From assembly GCA_946545035.1 (NCBI GenBank), contig CAMNND010000001.1, forward strand, positions 40,672 to 104,671: DNA of 64,000 bases. The letters run 5' to 3'. This document shows positions 45,832 to 53,572 of this stretch, piece by piece. This DNA comes from an uncultured Clostridium sp. GTDB taxonomy: Bacteria; Bacillota; Clostridia; TANB77; CAG-508. Under the pieces are notes generated by a model, which saw nothing but the letters and a program-made list of their open reading frames with translations, was not told the origin of the DNA and did not search any database. Position 1 is the first letter of the stretch, and each line of letters starts with the position of its first letter. The position numbers and the translations under genes are program-made.

Positions 45832-47343
45832 TTATGTTCTCATTGAAATATTCAATTCACCTATTGGAACTAATTCATAATTATATGTTGTACAAAATAC
45901 TCCGTCAAAACGACACGTTCCTTTATTTGCATACATCCAAATATAACATCTATTATACATTCCTCTACGATTTTTGTAAATAGAAAGTTTTACATTCGGC
46001 ATTCGCATACCATCATTAACAACATTTGCTAATTTTTCTCTATCTTCGTCTGTTGTATCAAGAAGAATCATTCCCATATCAATTTTATCCGCAATTGATT
46101 TTGCTCCTCGCAACAAATTCTGATCTGGTATATCTGACGTTTTCCAATCTTGATTTAACTGAGTTGAAGATAAAATAAAAACATTATATTGAGTTGCAAT
46201 CTCTTTTAATTTAACACTCAAAAGAAACAACACATTATCTTCTCGTAATCTTACTCCACCAGAACGACGAGTAATTTCTTCAAGAATTTTCATTGAAGTA
46301 TGAATATAATCTAAGAATACATATTGAACTTCATACATGCGGATACTACGTTTAATTGAATTCTCAATATCTTTTAGATTAAAATCTGGAATAACTTCAA
46401 CATATAATGGGCTTTGCTTAATAATTTCAATTGCTTCTTGAGCTCGCTGTTGTTCCTCAAAACTCATTATATTATTAAGAATATATTCTTCATCAATATC
46501 AGCTAAAAATGAAACCATCATTGTTTGAATTTCTTCAAGTTCCAACTCTGTACTAATAAAAAATGCAGGAAAAGCTAATCCATTATCTTGCCATTCTCCA
46601 TTTTTCCAAATTTTACTACATCCGCAATTACAAAAATCTGCAATCATTGAACGAGTTTTACCTACACCAGTCGCCGCAGATCTAAGATAAAATTTTCCTA
46701 AACGCATACCTCTTGTTACTGTATTAACTAAATCTCCATACATCGGCTGACCTACATCTGGAGTTTCAGCTAATGATGCAAATAATTCATCAATACCTGC
46801 GGACGCTGAAATACTATCATCTGTTGAATTATCTACATATTCTGCCCGCACATGTGCGATCTTATTATCTATTTGATCTGCAATTTCATCAAGACTAAGA
46901 CTATTAAGATATGCTATCTTTGTTTCTCTCTTGGACTGATCTAATTCATCTGGGTCATAAATCCAAGAAACATCAATACCTATTTTATTATATTCTCTTA
47001 ACAAAGTAAACTTTTTTGTTTGAGCATAATAATAATCAAAATTACTTCTATCTGCTTGTTCTGCGGCAGTTAATAAAAATCTTGCTCCATCATTTGCTTT
47101 ATAAGTTGCATAAGCATGCGGCCGAGATTGTAAATAATTCTCAATAGATTGAACTGTAACTTGCCGCACACCCATTGTATGCATATTAGATAAAGATGCA
47201 AAAATAATTTGATGAAATTCTTTTACAAAATCCGCAGTTGTTAAAAAATATTTACCTTCATCATCTAGAATTGTAATATCATCGATAAGACAACCCAATA
47301 ATTGAACTAGAGAAGGTGTATCCGCATAACGTGAACTATCCAA
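45832..47343 (-). CDS. dnaB: Replicative DNA helicase, DnaB type
   Basis: A 503-residue RecA-fold helicase. TTG start at 47343 is supported by AGGAGG seven bases upstream. Residues 1-170 are the helical N-terminal domain; Walker A is AATGVGKTRS (about residue 224); Walker B is YVFLDYIHTSM; the H4-like motif is SSTQLNQDW; the arginine-finger region is NRRGMYNR. It unwinds the fork and loads primase. Trp codons are TGG only. Confidence 0.92.
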   Translation of the reverse strand: MDSSRYADTPSLVQLLGCLIDDITILDDEGKYFLTTADFVKEFHQIIFASLSNMHTMGVRQVTVQSIENYLQSRPHAYATYKANDGARFLLTAAEQADRSNFDYYYAQTKKFTLLREYNKIGIDVSWIYDPDELDQSKRETKIAYLNSLSLDEIADQIDNKIAHVRAEYVDNSTDDSISASAGIDELFASLAETPDVGQPMYGDLVNTVTRGMRLGKFYLRSAATGVGKTRSMIADFCNCGCSKIWKNGEWQDNGLAFPAFFISTELELEEIQTMMVSFLADIDEEYILNNIMSFEEQQRAQEAIEIIKQSPLYVEVIPDFNLKDIENSIKRSIRMYEVQYVFLDYIHTSMKILEEITRRSGGVRLREDNVLFLLSVKLKEIATQYNVFILSSTQLNQDWKTSDIPDQNLLRGAKSIADKIDMGMILLDTTDEDREKLANVVNDGMRMPNVKLSIYKNRRGMYNRCYIWMYANKGTCRFDGVFCTTYNYELVPIGELNISMRT

Positions 47344-47353
47344 ATGATACCTC

Positions 47354-47827
47354 CTAATCTAATTCATAAAATTTAACATGACGAGGTTTTGTAATTGGTG
47401 TTGCTTTACCAATTACGTTCTTAGTTTCTATAATAAAATCTTTAATATTTTTCCCTTTATTTAACTCAGCATTTGCACTTTGTTGTTGAGCATATTTTAA
47501 ATATTCTGCATATACATATGGTACAATTCCAATACCACCATTTGCCTGAGATGTATCAGAATGTTTTACTTCATACCAATATATCAATGTTTTATAAATT
47601 GAATTAATTGTCATTCCTTCTTTAGAAACAAAATTCTTAATTTGAGACTCAACTTTTGTTTTTGAATATCCCATACCCAAAACATGCTGCATTAATTGAT
47701 GAATTTGTTCTACTGAATCTACACAACTTTTGTGTGCATATCTGCGGCCGATCTGAACAAATTCTGTATCTTCTCTTTGAAAGGACTGGCCGCAATATGG
47801 ACATTTTACAGGTGCAAGTTTTGCCAT
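47354..47827 (-). CDS. Zinc-ribbon protein next to the helicase
   Basis: A 157-residue protein, first gene of the helicase unit. N-terminal treble-clef or zinc ribbon (VKCPYCGQSFQ ... YAHKSCVD) followed by a helical domain (GYSKTKVESQIKNFV and IYKTLIYWYEV). Its place directly before a DnaB-type helicase suggests a helicase loader or replisome adaptor, but it lacks a Walker motif, so this is inference. Trp is TGG. Confidence 0.75.
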   Translation of the reverse strand: MAKLAPVKCPYCGQSFQREDTEFVQIGRRYAHKSCVDSVEQIHQLMQHVLGMGYSKTKVESQIKNFVSKEGMTINSIYKTLIYWYEVKHSDTSQANGGIGIVPYVYAEYLKYAQQQSANAELNKGKNIKDFIIETKNVIGKATPITKPRHVKFYELD

Positions 47828-47859
47828 TAAACTCCTTTCATCGATATTTTTATCAATTA

Positions 47860-47888
47860 ATTATAACATATATTTCTGTTTTTGTCAA
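47860..47888 (-). promoter_or_regulatory. Consensus promoter for the helicase-primase-RecJ unit
   Basis: Minus strand TTGACA (47888-47883), 17-base spacer, TATAAT (47865-47860), 33 bases from ATG 47827. The -35 box follows directly on the T tract of the preceding terminator. Confidence 0.9.
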
Positions 47889-47921
47889 ATAAAAAAGCCG
47901 CCCTCAGAAAGAGAACGGCTG
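47889..47921 (-). terminator. Terminator after the tRNA, abutting the next promoter
   Basis: Imperfect hairpin AGCCGCCCTC / GAGAACGGCT (47896-47905, 47911-47920) with the minus-strand tract TTTTTTATTTGACA, whose last bases are the -35 box of the helicase promoter. Confidence 0.85.
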
Positions 47922-47929
47922 GAATTATC

Positions 47930-48020
47930 TGGCGGGGCAACGGAGTTCCGACCTCCATACTCCTTTCAGAGTACGATTCGCTTAGCAGGCGATCCTAGTT
48001 CCCTACTAGTTGTCTGCCCC
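47930..48020 (-). tRNA. tRNA-Ser (GCU), phage-encoded, divergent
   Basis: 91 nt with encoded CCA at 47932-47930. The acceptor stem GGGGCAG / TTGCCCC pairs with one G-U. The D stem CTAG/CTAG has a GG-containing loop. The anticodon loop CTGCTAA (anticodon GCU) is closed by TCGC/GCGA. The long variable arm TACTC/GAGTA marks a class II tRNA. The T stem GGAG/CTCC has loop GTCGGAA, lacking the canonical TTC start. It would read AGC/AGU serine codons. It sits at the end of the Sak4/SSB-like unit, before a terminator. It is not a UGA suppressor. Confidence 0.65.
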
Positions 48021-48021
48021 T

Positions 48022-48243
48022 CTAAAAATTAAAAGTTATTTGAATAAAAGTTCCATTAATATCTTGATAATTAGCAACTACATATAATCCCTTTTGATCT
48101 TCTGTAGATTGAGATGTATCGTAATTAAGATACCAATGATCGAATTCTAAATTATGATCTATAAGAAAATCATTAATTTCATCTATAGTTTTACAATTCT
48201 TGATCTGAGCAAGCTCATTGCCAATATTCATTCTATAGCCCAT
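48022..48243 (-). CDS. Small protein, unknown
   Basis: A 73-residue protein overlapping the Sak4-like stop by 11 bases; ATG 48243 (MGYRMNIG) is used, with ATG 48230 as an alternative because the upstream site is weak. Contains EFDHWYLNYDTSQS. One TGG Trp. Function unknown. Confidence 0.65.
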   Translation of the reverse strand: MGYRMNIGNELAQIKNCKTIDEINDFLIDHNLEFDHWYLNYDTSQSTEDQKGLYVVANYQDINGTFIQITFNF

Positions 48244-49237
48244 TACCTACAGCTTCCGTGAGTTCATCTACAATAAGGACAAGCTGTTCAACTTGATCAC
48301 GGGACATTTCAGATACCTTTTTGCCTTTACCGAGATACTTATCAGTAATAGCTACAATGCGAGGTGCCCATGTCGTACCAAATGCACCACCAGTTGCATT
48401 CTGAATCTTAGAAACTAGCTCATTAAATTGATTCATAAGTGCGTCAAAATCAAGTTCTGGTTCACTAATATGTGCTTGAGTAGGTGCATCAGTTACATAT
48501 TTTCCGCCAAAATCTTTTGCTTGCTTATCGATTGCATCGCCAATTGCATTAACGAGGTTATCATAACTAAACTCGATGCTATCAGGGGTGTATTTGAATC
48601 GAGAGCCAGCCACAAAACGAGGGGTACCGCGCATAAATAGAGTGGTATGGACAGTTCCATCTTCTTCTTGGAATGGGTGCGCATACCCAATAATATCACT
48701 CATGCGGTCAACCACAAGACGAGGTTGATTTGCCAAAGTAGGTACAATTTGCTGATACTCCTCTCCATTTTCATCCTTAAAAATCTTATCTTGTGCGTGA
48801 GAAATCATTACAAGACCATATCCCATCTTAGGAATTTCTCGGAGAGCTTCATCAAATTCTTTTTTAGCTAGAGCATAACCCTTACCATAGGCAAGGTCAC
48901 CTACGGTTGACACACCATTTTGATTACAAATATATTTCTCACAAAGATCGTATGCAATATCTACAGTATCAACAATGATATTCTTAAATTGCTGATGTGC
49001 TTGATCAGAATTAAGCTGGCGTAGAATTTGTTTAAACTCAGACCACTTACTAACTGGTTGAGCTATTACACCAGGAATTGCAAGATAACCTATCTCAAAA
49101 GCACAAAGAAGTGCTTGTGGAAACTGTGCTGCTGTAGTAGTCTTGCCAGTCTTAGGTTGACCATATAGAAGCACAGTATATCCACAGAGGTCGCGACTGA
49201 CCTCATGTGGTTTAATTGAAAAAATGTCAATCGCCAT
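48233..49237 (-). CDS. RecA-fold ATPase, Sak4-like single-strand annealing protein
   Basis: A 334-residue protein with AGGAGG before ATG 49237. Walker A is YGQPKTGKTTT (about residues 25-35), Walker B-like strand is KNIIVDTVDIAYDL, and a sensor-like GYGLVMISHAQDK follows. This is the layout of the AAA_24/Sak4 phage recombinases, which promote annealing with an SSB partner; the next gene upstream is SSB-like, as usual for this pair. The C-terminal 80 residues are helical. Trp are TGG only. Confidence 0.82.
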   Translation of the reverse strand: MAIDIFSIKPHEVSRDLCGYTVLLYGQPKTGKTTTAAQFPQALLCAFEIGYLAIPGVIAQPVSKWSEFKQILRQLNSDQAHQQFKNIIVDTVDIAYDLCEKYICNQNGVSTVGDLAYGKGYALAKKEFDEALREIPKMGYGLVMISHAQDKIFKDENGEEYQQIVPTLANQPRLVVDRMSDIIGYAHPFQEEDGTVHTTLFMRGTPRFVAGSRFKYTPDSIEFSYDNLVNAIGDAIDKQAKDFGGKYVTDAPTQAHISEPELDFDALMNQFNELVSKIQNATGGAFGTTWAPRIVAITDKYLGKGKKVSEMSRDQVEQLVLIVDELTEAVGNGL

Positions 49238-49247
49238 TTAGAACCTC

Positions 49248-50216
49248 CTAGAATTTAAAATTAGTTGCAGAAGTGGGTGAAGAAGAGCTAGGTGCAAAAG
49301 GTAGATCATCATTAGTGCTCTTAGTTGCAGACGCGGGAAAACCGCTCTGGCCTGCTGAAGAACTATTACGAGCTTCCGCACGAGTTTTAGCTTCAGCCTT
49401 TTGCTGTTCACGATTCTGTAGACCCTGTTTAAACTCTGCTACAGTAATTGTAGACTCATCGTCCCAAGGATAGGGCTCAGGAGAACAACCCTCCATTTGC
49501 CACATACGAAGAGTACGAGTTGTATACTCAACCTGCGGAGCTCCCCAAGCAGTCTCTACCTGACGTTCAATCTTTTGAGTTGAAGATACAATCTTACCCC
49601 AAACATAAACTAGATAAGGCGTATTAACAGAAATATCAAGACTGTCAAAATACTTAATACCGCCTTCATCAGTTAGAGAATAAGTTACAGGAATAAGATC
49701 ACCACGGAAGTTGAATACATAACCATTAATGTTCATGTAATCATTACCATTTTCAACTTCAATTAGGTTTGTCCCAGTAATGAGCATATCAGTCTCAAAA
49801 TTATTGCGCTTCTCACGGAAACCGTCGTTGGCATAATGAGTAAATCCACCACGAATTTGCTTAGACTCAACCATATTACCATCGCGACCCATGAAATCAT
49901 TTACTTCAACATCACCTTGAATACGAAGCTTAGTTGCCTTATCCTTACCATCTTTCTCCCAAGTGGTACCACCATCAATAAGAGCCTTTAGAATTGTATA
50001 AGTCTCATTCTCCTTACCACTCTTCCAGAAAGGTACGACATAAGTATAACGAACACTTACAATATTAATTCCATCCTCGTCAGTTGCAATGTTTACAGTA
50101 CCATTAATATACTCCTGACCAGGATTCTTACTATTTGGACCTGCTACATTTGCAAAGAGACTAAAATTATAAACATAACCCTCTACATATACAACATTTT
50201 TCCAATTATTACGCAT
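49248..50216 (-). CDS. Single-stranded DNA-binding-like protein
   Basis: A 322-residue protein. Beta-rich N-terminal two thirds consistent with one or two OB folds (KNVVYVEGYVYNFSLF ... GTVNIATDEDG ... LRIQGDVEVNDF), then a helical linker, then a Ser/Pro/Ala-rich tail with DDLPFAP near the end. Many SSBs carry a similar DDIPF tip, but there it is the extreme C-terminus, while here about 15 residues follow. Next to a Sak4-like gene an SSB role is the best reading. Codon use is the least AT-biased of the minus-strand genes and all Trp are TGG, which suggests high early expression. Confidence 0.72.
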   Translation of the reverse strand: MRNNWKNVVYVEGYVYNFSLFANVAGPNSKNPGQEYINGTVNIATDEDGINIVSVRYTYVVPFWKSGKENETYTILKALIDGGTTWEKDGKDKATKLRIQGDVEVNDFMGRDGNMVESKQIRGGFTHYANDGFREKRNNFETDMLITGTNLIEVENGNDYMNINGYVFNFRGDLIPVTYSLTDEGGIKYFDSLDISVNTPYLVYVWGKIVSSTQKIERQVETAWGAPQVEYTTRTLRMWQMEGCSPEPYPWDDESTITVAEFKQGLQNREQQKAEAKTRAEARNSSSAGQSGFPASATKSTNDDLPFAPSSSSPTSATNFKF

Positions 50217-50256
50217 ATAAATTCCTCTTTCAATTGTCTCTTTTTCTTACATATAT

Positions 50257-50285
50257 ATTATATAATATATTTTATTGTTCGTCAA
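50257..50285 (-). promoter_or_regulatory. Promoter for the SSB-like/Sak4-like/tRNA unit
   Basis: Minus strand TTGACG (50285-50280), 17-base spacer, TATAAT (50262-50257), 41 bases from ATG 50216. It overlaps the last codons of the ThyX-like gene. Confidence 0.82.
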
Positions 50286-50946
50286 CTGCATTTTCTTGAG
50301 CTAGGTTAGGAAATTCTCCAGTAATCCATTCTTGCATTGGAAGCGTATGAACCCAATTAACAAAGTCTTCACGCCAGCCTGAGAGACGATGATTCTTACG
50401 TTGATTATACATGGTACGAAGAACTTGATAATTAAGACTTACCATACGAGTCTGGAGAAAACCTTCAGGAAGCATAGCTTTAATCTTCTCAAAATATTGT
50501 TCTTTAATATCTCCTGGTTCAAGAGTTTTATATAATGCAATTAATTCATTAATAACATTTATATAATTATGCATAGCTTCATTTGCCATTTCATCTTCAC
50601 CAAAAGTGAAATAAAAATCTTCTGGCTTAACACCATCACGCATTAGAGTGTGCATAGTAGATTGACTATTAGCAGTAGTACCAATCTTATAAGTATCCCA
50701 TTCACTCCACCAGAAACGTGGTGCAGTAATATTTACCCACACACCAATCTGACGAAGAAACTTAGCATGTTCTGGACTACCAGCTTCACAAAGACGCTTA
50801 GCTAGATTATAGTCATTAATGCCAATATGGAGATTACCATCTTCATCATACCCAGTATCAGCTTTGTCATATGATTTAAGAGGATGACGCATACCTGCGA
50901 TAGCAGGAGCAAACCCCGCAATTTCTACTGTTTGAAAATTAATCAT
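50272..50946 (-). CDS. ThyX-like protein (putative flavin-dependent thymidylate synthase family)
   Basis: 224 residues from ATG 50946 (AAGGGGA upstream; overlaps the GIY-YIG stop by eight bases). Signature stretches MRHPLKS, RFWWSEWDTYKIGTTANSQS and RTMYNQRKNHRLSGW belong to a protein common in Bacillota phages and often labelled thymidylate synthase complementing protein; the canonical ThyX RHR motif is not obvious, so catalytic function is unproven. If active it would make dTMP, in line with the dUTPase. All Trp are TGG. Confidence 0.65.
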   Translation of the reverse strand: MINFQTVEIAGFAPAIAGMRHPLKSYDKADTGYDEDGNLHIGINDYNLAKRLCEAGSPEHAKFLRQIGVWVNITAPRFWWSEWDTYKIGTTANSQSTMHTLMRDGVKPEDFYFTFGEDEMANEAMHNYINVINELIALYKTLEPGDIKEQYFEKIKAMLPEGFLQTRMVSLNYQVLRTMYNQRKNHRLSGWREDFVNWVHTLPMQEWITGEFPNLAQENAVDEQ

Positions 50947-51922
50947 TGTTCCCCTTTGTTTGATTATATCCAATAGCATTTGAATTGTATAATTCAATAA
51001 AATATTTTTCTTTTTCGTTTAATTGACTAGCATCACATTCCAAGAGAAGTTCAAAAGAAAAAGAATCTAATCCATATTCTTGCATTGCAGCATATAATTG
51101 ATTTCCTTGCGGCGTATCAATACCTAATCCTGCTTTACAATGATCCATTCATCTGCGGCGAACATCTACAGCTTGACCTATATAACATTCACCTGTCTCT
51201 TGATTCGTAATTTTATAAATGCCGCACACATCAGTTTTACCTAAGATCTTAGGAAATTTTTTCTTAGCAATAGGTGTATAATAAGCTTGTCATATTGCCA
51301 TTAAGATTGATCTAGGTTTTGCAATTTTTTTAGCAACTTCTCGCAATATTTCTACATCATTAGCTTCTTCTCTTGGAAGAATAAGACAATAATCATCTTT
51401 AGTTTCTTGAATTTCTTTTTCTCTTTTAGCTGCTTCAATTGCGGCCGCACGAGTTGCTTTTAAAGATTCCAACTGTTCTTTTTCAGTTTGAATATATTCT
51501 GTTAAAGTCTTTAATGTTATTGCATAATATTCTTCTGAATCTTTAAAATCTTTTTTTAATTCTAAAAGTTTCTTTTGATATACAGCATCAGCTTTTTCAT
51601 TTGCCAATTGCTCAGATTGAGCAATAAATTCTTGAGCTTGTTTATTAGATTCTTCGATAAGCTCTTTTTCTTTTTTAATAGAAAATAATTGATCTTGCAT
51701 AGAATTAATTTCATTTGAATAGTCTGTAATTTTATTTACAAGACTTTCATGAATACCGTTTAAAGTATTAATATCTTTTTTTAATAACTCTCGCTCTTCT
51801 CAAAATTTTTGATTGCTATCTTGTATTGGCTTAACTGTGCGGCAACCTAGTGTATAACAAAATCAAGCAAGAATTATATCTATAATAAATATAGTAATAG
51901 GAATTATTATATTTCAATTCAT
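50939..51922 (-). CDS. Membrane-anchored coiled-coil GIY-YIG nuclease
   Basis: One 327-residue code-4 frame; standard reading splits it at TGA. Residues about 4-24 (NIIIPITIFIIDIILAWFCY) are a membrane segment. Residues 35-180 are a long coiled coil (LFSIKKEKELIEESNKQAQ ... KREKEIQETKDD). A short linker (YYTPIAKKKFPKILG) precedes a GIY-YIG domain: VCGIYKITNQETGECYIGQAVDVRRRW, then a Glu in FIELYNSN. The Trp of RRRW is TGA. Soluble relatives without the anchor are common in Bacillota genomes. It may cut incoming or host DNA near the membrane, or be a homing-type enzyme; the target is unknown. Confidence 0.82.
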
Positions 51923-51930
51923 AATAAAAT

Positions 51931-51960
51931 AGCGGAGATAAGATTAATCCTACCTCCGCT
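51931..51960 (-). terminator. Terminator after the winged-helix gene
   Basis: Hairpin AGCGGAGATA.. / ..TACCTCCGCT (arms 51931-51944 and 51947-51960, two mismatches) followed on the minus strand by ATTTTATTATG. The GIY-YIG gene starts immediately after, so its transcription must leak through or use an unrecognised promoter. Confidence 0.75.
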
Positions 51961-51987
51961 CTCCTTTTATCTCTTTATATAATTTAT

Positions 51988-52236
51988 TTACTCTTTATCT
52001 GCATTAGGATCAGCAGTAACACCATCAGCAGTAAGACGAATAAGCTTATCTTTCTGATCCTCAACAGCCTCACGAACAACTAGACCCTTACGCTGTAGAC
52101 CATTAAGAACACCAGTAATAGAACGACCCTCAATATCAAGAGCAGCTGCAATGTCCTTAGAAGTTAGATCTTCACCCTCATGAGCCTGAAGGAAAGTTAG
52201 TACTGCCTGAGCTTTGTCTGAAAATAGTTTAGCCAT
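51988..52236 (-). CDS. Winged-helix (MarR-like) DNA-binding protein
   Basis: An 82-residue protein. A helix-turn-helix (TSKDIAAALDIEGRSITGVLNGLQRKG) followed by the wing (LVVREAVEDQKDKLIRLTADG) is the MarR/IclR-type DNA-reading fold, here with no effector domain. GC-richer codons than neighbours and no Trp. It has its own tandem promoters, and a leader hairpin GGAAC/GTTCC precedes the ribosome site, so it is likely made early and in quantity. A candidate phage transcription regulator. Confidence 0.8.
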   Translation of the reverse strand: MAKLFSDKAQAVLTFLQAHEGEDLTSKDIAAALDIEGRSITGVLNGLQRKGLVVREAVEDQKDKLIRLTADGVTADPNADKE

Positions 52237-52292
52237 AATGAGACTCCTTTTCTCTCTTGGAACTTTGTTCCTTTTTATTTTATTTCTAATAT

Positions 52293-52321
52293 ATTATACT
52301 ACTTATTTAATTAAAAGTCAA
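52293..52321 (-). promoter_or_regulatory. Proximal promoter of the winged-helix gene
   Basis: Minus strand TTGACT (52321-52316), 17-base spacer, TATAAT (52298-52293). Confidence 0.82.
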
Positions 52322-52350
52322 GAACTTTTTTCTTAACTTCTTTTAAATAT

Positions 52351-52379
52351 ATTATATCATTTAATTTATTTTTTGTCAA
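52351..52379 (-). promoter_or_regulatory. Distal promoter of the winged-helix gene
   Basis: Minus strand TTGACA (52379-52374), 17-base spacer, TATAAT (52356-52351). It lies between the ligase stop and the proximal promoter, giving two start sites 58 bases apart for one gene. Confidence 0.85.
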
Positions 52380-52388
52380 ATAAAATTT

Positions 52389-53513
52389 TTAAGAAAAAAT
52401 TTCTTCGTACTTACAATCTTCGGGATCTTTATCCTCTCGCATACGAATAAACACTGGGTGCCGCAATGCACCGTCTTTAGTGGTAGACATTGCTTCACAC
52501 TCTACAACATGACCAATATAATTGTCAGGATTTTGCGCCATATCTTCTCGTATAGCATCAGTAAAACCAGAAGCTACACGACCTACTTCTACAAGTTCAC
52601 CATTCTTATAAAGACCTAGAGTCATAGCATTTTTCCAATTATTATACCAAGGCTTAGTAACAGGTTGATAAATATGAGGATTTTGTTCATAATCTTTATA
52701 ATGATACCCATATAGAGGATACCATTGGAAAGCACCATTTTGATCTTGTTCACCACGTTCAATCCAATATTGCCAAGTTTCAATTTCTTTACCCGTATAA
52801 ATGCGAATTGGATCTTCTAGACCAATACAAACAAGATCAATGCTATCCATATGTTGCTTCATCTTAAAATAGGTCTTTGTAGGACGTTTGCCTGGTTCAT
52901 AAATAGCATCAGCCTTTTTAAAGACCATCCCCTCTCCACCATTGCTTAGAATATCATGAAGAGTTTGTTCAAAATTATCTGTATAAACATGAGCCATTTC
53001 TACATAAACATTAATATCTTGTTTATAAAACCAATCTTGGAATTTTTTAAAACGAGCTACGAAACCAGTATTGCAAAAGTCAATACCATCAAAGCGAATG
53101 ACATCAAATACATAGTAATGAATAAAGCCACCGTAGCCTTGTCCTTTTTGTCTTGCAATTGCATTTTGTGGTGTACACCCCATAATCTTAGTTACATCAT
53201 TACTTTTACCGCCAGGAACATAAATTTCACCCAATAAGACAGTATCGTCTGGAAGAGATTTTGCCCATTCTATAATATGTGGAACATTAGCACTTTTTTC
53301 TACAAGTTCACCCGTTTTACGAGATTTAGTTCTTGCAAATAAATAAATATGATCATTATCAATTTTCTCTAGCATATAAAGTGCACCATCATATTTTTGT
53401 TGTGCTACCCATTGACCATTACCTTTAAAAGCTTCATCAATAAGTGCTTGGGATGGTTTACCATTATATTTCATTGGATCGAGTTGGTAGCTACCCGGAT
53501 AAAGTTCACTCAT
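52389..53513 (-). CDS. ATP-dependent DNA ligase
   Basis: A 374-residue ligase. Nucleotidyl-transfer motif I QQKYDGALY (adenylated Lys about residue 40), motif III-like DDTVLLGEIY, motif IV GGEGMVFKKAD, motif V YFKMKQH, then a C-terminal OB domain ending VFIRMREDKDPED. It joins nicks in phage DNA. About a dozen Trp, all TGG. Single-gene unit promoted from the end of the topoisomerase terminator. Confidence 0.9.
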   Translation of the reverse strand: MSELYPGSYQLDPMKYNGKPSQALIDEAFKGNGQWVAQQKYDGALYMLEKIDNDHIYLFARTKSRKTGELVEKSANVPHIIEWAKSLPDDTVLLGEIYVPGGKSNDVTKIMGCTPQNAIARQKGQGYGGFIHYYVFDVIRFDGIDFCNTGFVARFKKFQDWFYKQDINVYVEMAHVYTDNFEQTLHDILSNGGEGMVFKKADAIYEPGKRPTKTYFKMKQHMDSIDLVCIGLEDPIRIYTGKEIETWQYWIERGEQDQNGAFQWYPLYGYHYKDYEQNPHIYQPVTKPWYNNWKNAMTLGLYKNGELVEVGRVASGFTDAIREDMAQNPDNYIGHVVECEAMSTTKDGALRHPVFIRMREDKDPEDCKYEEIFS

Positions 53514-53536
53514 AAATTCTCCTTTCTTTTAAATAT

Positions 53537-53565
53537 ATTATATAATAAAAAAAGGGACTTGTAAA
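53537..53565 (-). promoter_or_regulatory. Ligase promoter with its -35 inside a terminator loop
   Basis: Minus strand TTTACA (53565-53560), 17-base spacer, TATAAT (53542-53537). The -35 box occupies the loop and part of the 3' arm of the preceding terminator. Confidence 0.75.
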
Positions 53566-53572
53566 GTCCCTT
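53552..53572 (-). terminator. Terminator of the topoisomerase unit
   Basis: Perfect hairpin AAGGGACTT-GTA-AAGTCCCTT (53552-53560, 53564-53572) with a minus-strand T tract, directly after the stop of the GyrA/ParC-like gene. Confidence 0.88.

Noticed and set aside
47930..48020. The tRNA as a UGA-reading tRNA-Trp
   Set aside because: The anticodon loop is CTGCTAA (GCU) and there is a long variable arm, which fits serine and not tryptophan.
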